Assembly (NCBI RefSeq): GCF_002999335.1
Contig: NW_020312036.1
Span: 868,001-932,000 of the forward strand
Source of the DNA: Cyclospora cayetanensis
Taxonomy: Eukaryota; Apicomplexa; Conoidasida; Eucoccidiorida; Eimeriidae
DNA: 64,000 nucleotides
Direction: 5' to 3'
The notes under the pieces were generated by a model that searched no databases, was not told the origin of the DNA, and saw nothing but the letters and a program-made list of their open reading frames with translations. A program made the position numbers and the translations under genes. Below, piece after piece: positions 56,301 through 64,000 of this stretch; position 1 is the first letter of the stretch, and each line of letters begins with the position of its first letter.

Positions 56301-58999
56301 TGTAGATATAGGTCTGTTTTCCACACTTTACGTGTGGGACATGTAACACTGAAGACGGCACCTTTTACCTGAACTGACTACACAGGTAGCAAGGCTTTCA
56401 CAAATTTCACTGGCACAGAAGGTAAAACGTGGTTTTTTTTCGCAAAGAATTGTCTTATTCATGTAGAATTTTCTACAGAGCTTGGGAAATGCACTGTCAG
56501 CAGCCACTTCACTGCTTGTTTTATGTAGCCTTCCTGCTGCCGTCTTTGCTTGTAATCGAATGCTTCCCCAACTGCACACTGCGTCTTGCGCTGCCAAAAA
56601 ATTTCCGCGGTCGATTTGCCGTGTAGCCACATTTTCTACAATGACTCTAAACCGGATCAAATACTCGGTTCACCCGCTGAAACATGTGCGGCAATAAAAC
56701 TTTTCACCCCTCCAGCTGCAAGACAGTACTGTGTAAAAATCTTTTCCCGCCTTGGCTGCTGCGCCTGCGCTTTCACTTTTGCGCATAATGTGCTATGATC
56801 GCTGCGCATCCCATGAATCGCCGACGCATCCTAGTAAGACAGACCAAAGCCTCCTCTCAGCGTGGAGAGGCTTCAGATGAGGCATACACGTTGCACATTT
56901 GCCAAAGTGGCTAGTGGTTTCATCATCTTCGTGCCCCGCTACTGCAGCTTCTCCGTTCCCACCTATACCTCACACGGAATTTGGCTTTTCAAATCTTGCT
57001 GCTTTCTGTCCATTCAGAAAGGCACCCTGCGCTTCTTCAGGCTTTGCATCATTGCTCTGCATCAAAGGCTGCAAGGACAGCCTCCTCCCATCCCTCGTCT
57101 TCAGAAAAGGGCATGCTGCCGCTGCGTGATAATGTTTTTGGCACTATCCTGTGCGTACAGCAGCCAACAAAACAAAAAATGCGCTAAGGCAATTCGTGAA
57201 AATAATCGCTTTCTGCTAATGCATGCAGATAATCAGCAGTGTGTCTGTTTGGTTTTCCAGCACTGCGTGGGCAATAAGCGTATCCTAAATTGAAGTCCTT
57301 TAGCCAGAGTGATCCTTCCTACACAAGAAGATTAAAGTAAGCCGTCCTTCCCGCTTACCAGAGTGGAAAGAGCATAATGCAATTCGCTTTTGCAACTAGC
57401 ATTAAAGGCAGTGTTCTGCTGATTCCCAGAAGCTGGAAAAGCGCGATCTGCGTTGCCTGTTTGCAAGGTAACGCAAAGACTCTAGAGTCCCATAATTACA
57501 TGACGCATGAAAGCACAGTATGCTTCGTGCCAGAGCACGCAGCAGGCTCAGAATGCAGCGGTACAGCGGCTCGCAGGCAAAAGTCTCACATAGGCAAAGA
57601 AATATGCCAGGGCGTCACAAATATACACGATTGACGCTGGCGCCTGCAGAGCAGAGCATCTTGCTAAGCATTTCACAGCTTCATTGAGCTCCTGCATTAC
57701 ACAGCAAAGCAGACGCTACAGAATTTGCTGATTCTCAGTAAAAGTGAACCAAAAAACTAGACCCGAGGGGCTTCGTAGGGGTAGAGACCAGAAGAATGCG
57801 AAGACGTGGAGAGCGGTGCAAGTTTGCATTTTCAGTTGTAGTTAGATCACACATTTTAATGTATGTCTCTTCAGTCATCCATCGAACTGAGAGGTCTCTG
57901 CTATGGCAGAGGCAACTGTAATGATTCGGCTGGGTTTTAGTCCACAGCATTTCAGATCCTCGGGAAGCCCGCTGTTTGTCCAGGGGCCCTCACATCAGAG
58001 TGGTTGAGTAAAAGAAACTACAGGGCAACTTTTGCAGGTTGGTTTAGGTATTCACATATTTGGCTCCGTGGTTGACGTCTGGCACGCGCTTGGTTTCGTT
58101 CCTTGCGTCCGTCTTAGGCGTGTGAGGGAAAGTACCTCCTCACGTCGATATCTGCGCAGTGAGGGGGCACTTCCGTGCGTGCCTTGAAACAATGCTTTGT
58201 TCGAAATTATATATCAGTTGTACTGTCCGCAAAGCATGGCAGTAGGTACATTTAGAGCAATGCAAACGAGATACTGGTGCAGGTTTACTCAGTTTGCCTC
58301 TGACGCTATTTCTAAAGGCCCTCCACCCTGTGGCCAACAATAAGACCTTACCCGTCCCGTTGGGGGGGACGTCGATGGCATCGAACTTTTGAAAAGATCA
58401 TGCCTGAGAACAAAAATGCTATCCCCATCACATGCATTCCGCTTACGAAGGCCAACACCGACTGTTGTGTGGTGGAGGTATTTAAAGTTCACCTAAAATC
58501 ACAATCAAAAAGGGCAAAGAGGAGCGCCATAAGGAGAGTGTGAAGAGATGCATGCCTACAGGGGAAAGCAAGGAGCAACCAGCTACGACAGGGGCGGCAT
58601 AAAACAAAGTTTCTTTAAAATAGGTTGTTCATTCCGTATACTATCCGACACAGAGGAAACATGTAAAATTTGCCTTATGTGCGTCTGGTCGTTCACAAAT
58701 TCATTTAGGCGGATAGTGATGCAGTGACCCTCTTGCGTGGACACAGGGAAAAAGAGACTCAAGAATTGAGCGTACCTAAGACTTTTCCTAATTTTTTCCC
58801 GTCATAATAACACTACGGAGTCCAGGTTTCAATATGGGAGAGACGGAAGCAAAGGGCCCTCACTATGGAGACGCCCAGACCAGTGGTCCCGTTGATTTTC
58901 ACCACACTGAAGCCCCTTTTCCTTATTGTCAGCATTTCTTAATGGCTTTTAAAGGAAAAATTCAGCACAATCCTTCCCCACTTGTCGCTCATGATGCAC
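53385..58999. other. Gene-poor region with one uncertain open frame
   Basis: The only long frame is 53667-54416 (+), 249 codons from an ATG. It has low-complexity Ala/Arg stretches, no recognisable domain, and a comparably open minus strand (54241-53996), so it is not called as a gene. The rest shows short frames only. The left end holds the promoter of the kelch gene. Confidence 0.4.
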
Positions 59000-59073
59000 A
59001 TGATGCCTTAAGGGCTTTTCGATGCTTTGCAAACTGAAATCTGCCCCAGACCAGACAGAGTGCGTTGCAATGT

Positions 59074-59298
59074 TCAGAAAAAAATGATATACCTACTAGA
59101 ACCCAAGCGAAATTCTTTGTCGGGTAAGTTCGACCAGCACAAAAGGTGATACGACCTGAATGCTGTCATAGAAAAAGATTCGGTGCGGAATGTCTGGAAC
59201 GATCGGGTAAGTTCGACCAGCACGAAAGGTGATACGACCTGAATGCCGTCATAGAAAAAGATTCGGTGCGGAATGTCTGGAACGATACGGACTAGCAA
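59074..59298 (-). pseudogene. Possible transposase remnant with internal duplication
   Basis: The minus strand reads VRIVPDIPHRIFFYDG followed by FVLVELTR. This resembles the 'h.ifFDN.Fts..Ll.eL' block of PiggyBac-type (DDE_Tnp_1_7) transposases, with DNxFTS disrupted. The same block recurs in another frame owing to an 83-bp tandem duplication. The fragment is short and the match is from memory of the family pattern, so it is a weak call. Confidence 0.25.
59121..59286. repeat. Tandem duplication, 83-bp period, two copies
   Basis: Copies 59121-59203 and 59204-59286 differ at only two positions (ACAAAAGG versus ACGAAAGG, and GCTGTC versus GCCGTC). The first begins CGGGTAAGTTCGACCAGC. Confidence 0.95.
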
Positions 59299-59339
59299 GT
59301 TTCATTAGTACGCGCATCATACGATGACAGTAGGTCTAG

Positions 59340-60160
59340 AGACCCAGATGATAGAGCATGATTCTCTGCTCCTTAAATGATAATTTCTAACCCTAGTGGT
59401 GCCAAAATTTTCAATTGGTCACATAGTTTTATGGGAAATCTATCTTGAAGTCGAGAGATTTCACTACTCATCTTTGGAATCATGGACAATTCTTTGCCTG
59501 GATGTTGTAATCGTCCATACAGTATTAAGTAGGAGCAATAATTAGATATTTTGCATGCATCAATCTTCTTGTTTACATTAGGAGTTAATACTGAAGTAGT
59601 TTTAAGTAACTCTGCACTAGATGTTGCTGTGCACGATCTCGTGAATATGCGATCTCACTTGAACAATGAAACATATTACTCGTTAGAAAACTCAAATTTT
59701 CTTCATATAAGCTATACACTGAGCCAAATACAATTGAATCTACTGAAGCTGGAGATCATGAAGCTAATAATGTACTTAATGGAGGGTAGTGTGTCCAACC
59801 AATACCTGAACCAAATTCAGAAAATAATGATGCATTGGCTAAAACTGAAGGATCATATACACAATGGCCACCAAGGTACGCACGCATCTACATCTATAAG
59901 ACGGTACTTGGTGTTGCTTTGGGTAAGTATTTTCAGTGACAGGTATTTCACACGAACCCGGCAAATTCTGCACCTGCCGATTTGGGCTGGTAGCGAAGCT
60001 GACAAGTTCACGGCGGGTCCTGTCCTCCCTTGGTACAGTAAAGATTACTCTGAATCTTGTGTAAAAATTTTCGGTTTCTCCGAAGAGAGGAAGATTAGAA
60101 TTGGCAATAATTCCGCAGCCACTTATGGCAGGTTTCATCATTAAAGAGTTCACTGTAGGA
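59340..60160 (+). mobile_element. A+T-rich degenerate sequence, possible retroelement relic
   Basis: A plus frame of 197 codons (59551-60144) is interrupted in meaning. An overlapping frame around 59710-59900 reads QPIPEPNSENNDALAKTEG, with an upstream stop, and looks like the acidic linker between integrase and reverse transcriptase of Ty1/copia elements. No integrase or reverse transcriptase motif and no long terminal repeats were found. Base composition is clearly more A+T rich than in neighbouring genes. Confidence 0.2.
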
Positions 60161-62088
60161 CCACCACCGGTGGTCTAGCGGCTCAGCGTGAATCCCATGG
60201 TTCAAGGAAGAACCAATATACCTTTGTCTACCATGAGTTCAAGAAAAGCCTTATACCTAGAAGAGCTGCAAGCACGAGTTTTATTAACTCCATCCATTTC
60301 ATCACCTGCCTCCGTCTCTGGTAACTCTGCTCCATGACATAAATTTTTGTGTAGAGTTCTATGGTGGCCTGTTTATAGCTTCTACTTTTCTATGAGCAGT
60401 GCTCGTCGCACATACTTACAATGTTTCCTGCGCTTGTGTGGGCTGATGGTACATGGACACCTTTCACTTGCCCAGTTGCTAGTGCACTAGCTGTGCTGCA
60501 TACACATTCTTGTTTAGTACTGAGCCTACTTTTCGGCTGCATCTGCATTGACCCTGCTACGAACCACTTCCCGCTCAAAAGTATATTATAAGAGGCTTGA
60601 AACTCGTGGGGCGGTAGCAAGGAGGGAAAGGGCTTCTCCATGAAAGACAGGTGATGATGTTCTTCTATCGCTGAAAGGGTTTCTGCGCCCTCTTCCGCAT
60701 TCTCAACAGCCCAGAATCGCACCAGACCCGGCCCCAAACCCGTTATACCTGCATTATCTTGAGCAAAATTATTTCTTTGCCGCTGTTGTTTCTTTATAGC
60801 AAGTCAGTGCAGCATATAATTTCTCCCTTCTTTTTGACTGCCTCCGTTGGCTGCGGCCTACACAACAGAATGGCGAATCGCCAACTTGATACAGTGTGAG
60901 CTGGCAGAGCCTAGTGGTCGCTTTGTAGCTCTTCCGCCCTTATCCTAGCAGGAATATCGCCTGTCAGCCCATTATTATTTTATGTGTTTTCTTAAACGTT
61001 TGCCCACCAGGGGCGAGGAAACCTTGTTGCTGCCAATCAAACCCAGGACTACAGACTCATCACCTAGAAACCTAAAGGCAATCCAGATCACCCTCTCTTG
61101 CCTTGTGCCGAGCTGTTTAGAGGATCCTTGTTCCAGAACTGACAGGGGGGGTCTGTATGTGGGGTGATCGTTTGCAGTGCATCAGTGACTAAACCGGTCG
61201 TGAAGAGGACCAGCAGGAGTGTCGCCGACTTCTACTGTCGCTGCACTGGTCGCCTGTAGGGTGCTCAGTAAAACGAACAAACTACCTGTCCAAATAAATA
61301 TCCATTTTGACAATTGGCAGTCTCTATGAGGCCGCGAGAGCTGCGTAAGTAATGCAAGACCTAAGACAACTACTGGGTGTACAGCGTGGTACTGCACTAG
61401 CAGCAACTGAGGGAAGAATTCAAAAAGACAATAGCAACGACAAGAAGCAATAGTTTCAGACCTCTGGTCGCAGAACAAAAAGTAGCAAGGCGTTGCTACG
61501 TCACAACTGGTAGTGTCAGAGCCCAGCTTTGTCCAGAAGCTCAAGGAGCTCCTGCAGTTGCACCCTGCAGGACACCAGACACGCACCCCAAAACCCGGAG
61601 GGTGGTTCGCGTGAAAACTCTATAGTACAAGGAGGATATGCAGAGACTGAGGAAAGACAGACGAACAAACATACACAGAGGAGTCTGTCGCACGGACGTA
61701 GACTGACTTGTTCGCACGAATCGCAACTGCTTCCTGGCCATTCTTCTTAGCGTGTACAGCGGCTCCGTGACTTGTAACCTCGACAAGAAGCTCCTTAAGC
61801 TTGAGTCTGCTTGGAAAGAGGGAGACGCCGCTTGTCTCTGTCCCCAAATCTGCGAGGCTGACGATAGGGGACTCGTTTCTGAGCACCACGCATAAATGCA
61901 GCAGTGCTCCGCACTTAGCTTGCGCAGCCCCCACCTTACAGCTTCCTTCATCTACACCGCGCTGACGCACACACTACCAGCACCACGCTTCAACAGACGA
62001 CTTCAATCGCCTTGGGGGATGTCCCAAGCGCTGTTACCCTCATCAAGTTGCACAGTTGTTCCCTTGAATGCCCGCAATCTGTGATCAG
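60161..62088. other. Intergenic region, no gene recognised
   Basis: Frames on both strands (60390-60737 minus, 61182-61586 minus, 61541-61970 minus) lack domains and splice support. The right end holds the 3' region of ORC2. Confidence 0.45.
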
Positions 62089-63999
62089 TTACCGTTCAAT
62101 CTGTGCAAGCTGGAGCTCTGCAATGCCACGAAGAAGGCGTTTGTGATTGGTTGTCAGGCCACGCAACACCACCTCAAAGTTCACGCTGCTGCCGCCCATG
62201 CCACTCCCGTGCCTTCGGCTAGCCGTCCAGAGCCACCCAGGTACGAAGCCGCACATGGAACCCCAACGGCTAAGCACTTCATCGCTGCAAGTAAGCAGAT
62301 CACAAACGCAAAGACTTATTCATTCGTTGTTAGCTTCCCGTTTGAAGCGTCAAATCAAGAAATGCACACACACAAACACACACACACATAAACACACACA
62401 CACACACAAACATTCACGCTTCACGCAGAAGACAGAATTGCTAGCACTTCGTAAGTCTGCGGGAAAAGCGCTAAACACCGTTTGCTGACTTTCAAGAGGG
62501 CATCTGGAAAGCCCGCAGGATGTCATTTGTCGGCAAGTAGGGGTGCGGAAGGGAGAGCGTCCGAAATCGATGCGACCCCAGTGCATATCCGCATAGAGCA
62601 TGCGAACGCACCAGCACTCTCGGATGCCTCTTACCGGTAGTCTCGCCGCGTGTGTGCCGTCTCGAATACGAAGCGAAAGTCGCGTAGCTCTGCAGCATCG
62701 AGGAGCAGCGCGTGCTGGATGTGGTCAGCGGTGCAGATAAGGCGAACCTGAATAGAAGAGCGCAGCGGAGGACCAAATGTGGGAAAAAGGAAATGATCAG
62801 GATAATACCGTAAGGCTGGTCAGCATCTTGTAGGAAAGAGAGCGGCACACTCGAAAGGGATACATACACCGCAAAAAGGAGGGGAAAGCCCGGAAGCCTT
62901 GACTTGCCTCATCGCAAGCGGCGAGGGCTGCAAGGTGGCGCCTGGAATCCGTGAGGGTCGAGCTGTCGAGGCCAAGAACTACCAAGTAGAGGGGGTGTGC
63001 GCTCTGTTTCAGCAAGGCCTTCAGCTCCTATGAGTCGTAACAGCCTTACGAAGAAGCTTGTACCTCCAGCAAATGCACCCACTTCGACCCCACGTTGCCC
63101 AGCACAGACAAAGGCAGGCAGAAGCAAGCACTTCTCCACAGGGGCTTCAGGGCCTTTTTCCTACCTTTACGAGGCGCTCGCACGAAGCACTCGCTCCACC
63201 AATAGCTGCTGCTTGGGTGTCTGGGATGGTGGCAGCAGCAGCGGCGCTGTACTTGTTGTGCGTCCGTAGGTGGTAGCGCACAACTTGACACGTGGCTAGC
63301 AGCGCCTGATGCAGCTTAAACTCGCGTTGGTACACGTTGAGAATGCAGCAAAACCCGTCGCTGCGTCAAATGCATGCACAAAGCACAAATGAGGAAGGAT
63401 GTGCAGTGCGGGCAGAGGTGCAAGTGACAATGAGAGAAGAGCGTAGCGTTGAGCCACCTTCAGGGCCTCTTTAGCTGCCGCCGCAAAGACAAGGATGTCG
63501 AAGAAAGAGTCGCGCTTTTGTTGCTCAGTTAGCGTGTGTATACGATATATCACACAGCGCAAGGCCTAATAAGCAAGATTTTTGTGTAAACTTCGATTTG
63601 AGAGGGGAGGGAGGCAGGGCGAGCAGGCGCACGACGACGCTCAGCGTTCCAGTAGGGACCGCTGAGCGTTGCTTCTTACGTGAGCATCATGCGGCTAAAG
63701 TTGCGCATGAGGCGGCCCTTGCTGCCGCAGCCGGCGACAAGGATATTCCATCCGCTGAGCAGGAGGCACTTCCAACGGATGGCCAGTAGGCGCAGCTGCA
63801 TGCGCAGGATCAGGGAGGCAGCAAAGAGCGATGCGCCAGGCACACGTAGAAACTCAAGCCGACTACATTTAGGGAGACAGCAAGAACACAGCGGCATGAC
63901 CTTAGCACACTCGAGTGCCCCAAAGCCAAAGGCGCGTGCGGTGGAAGCAGAATGCGTGCGGCAGACTTGAATTTTAGCCCTTTCTCCCGGCACTACCAA
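62089..63999 (-). CDS. ORC2: Origin recognition complex subunit 2 (5' end beyond window)
   Basis: ORC2 is part of the complex that marks replication origins and loads MCM helicase. Exons on the minus strand are 63795-63680, 63565-63458, about 63320-63165, 63027-62908, 62747-62635 and 62284-62089. The first carries W-x-x-LLLSGWNILVAGCGSKGRL, the ORC2 form of the P-loop (G.GSK). Then HPLYLVVLGLDSSTL and VRLICTADHIQHALLLDA match the 'iH.iDg..lr' and 'v.liaSiDH.naplLwd' blocks of ORC2. The final exon has VNFEVVLRGLTTNHKRLLRG, the C-terminal winged-helix block, and stops at 62089. The intron 62907-62748 uses a GC donor (GAG|GCAAGT). The join between the first two exons is out of phase, so a small exon may be missing. 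The N-terminal part lies outside the window or in unresolved exons above 63800. Confidence 0.82.
62365..62413. repeat. CA microsatellite in an intron
   Basis: An interrupted CA tract lies in the last intron of ORC2 (62634-62285). Confidence 0.9.
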
Positions 64000-64000
64000 G

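Noticed and set aside
60165..60215. tRNA-like start GGTGGTCTAGCGGCTCAGCG
   Set aside because: The D-arm-like start is not followed by a plausible anticodon arm and T-arm at tRNA spacing.

Overview
The window is nuclear DNA of a coccidian apicomplexan, most like Cyclospora or Eimeria. The signs are many short spliceosomal introns with GTAAGT/GTGAGT-type donors, a class XIV myosin, dispersed TGCATGCA motifs, CA/TA microsatellites and intronic minisatellites, and coding sequence rich in GGGGCCCC. The species call is inference. I built the gene models by reading all frames, choosing splice sites whose phases match, and checking the joined protein against known family motifs. No rRNA, tRNA, CRISPR or intact transposon was found.

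Layout, left to right. 1-2.4 kb: no gene, microsatellites. 2.4-5.2 kb (-): divergent SET-domain protein. 5.2-7.2 kb: divergent intergenic region with a perfect 64-bp palindrome at 6622-6685. 7.2-14.5 kb (+): peroxisomal AAA ATPase PEX6. 14.6-15.1 kb (-): small basic protein of unknown function. 15.1-18.4 kb: no gene. 18.4-22.5 kb (+): class XIV myosin, complete in six exons. 22.8-24.1 kb (+): exons with two dynein-light-chain-like segments. 25.2-29.9 kb (-): REX-type 3'-5' exonuclease. 31.6-37.1 kb (+): 17-exon ABC-class ATPase of the PF09818 family, head to head with the exonuclease. 37.7-38.9 kb (-): secreted protein with a signal peptide. 39.9-44.0 kb (-): ExoIII/APE1-type AP endonuclease. 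45.4-46.3 kb (-): RNA polymerase I subunit A12-like zinc-ribbon protein. 49.0-53.4 kb (-): kelch-repeat protein with a coiled-coil tail. 53.4-62.1 kb: gene-poor, with degenerate mobile-element-like sequence near 59-60 kb. 62.1 kb to the right edge (-): origin recognition complex subunit ORC2, 5' end outside the window.

The genes do not form one pathway. They are housekeeping and lineage genes: DNA repair (AP endonuclease), replication licensing (ORC2), rRNA transcription (A12-like), RNA processing (REX), peroxisome biogenesis (PEX6), chromatin (SET) and motility or transport (myosin). The least explained element is the PF09818 ATPase, a family known mainly from prokaryotes and of unknown function, here fully intron-rich. 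The PEX6 gene supports a peroxisomal import machine in this lineage.
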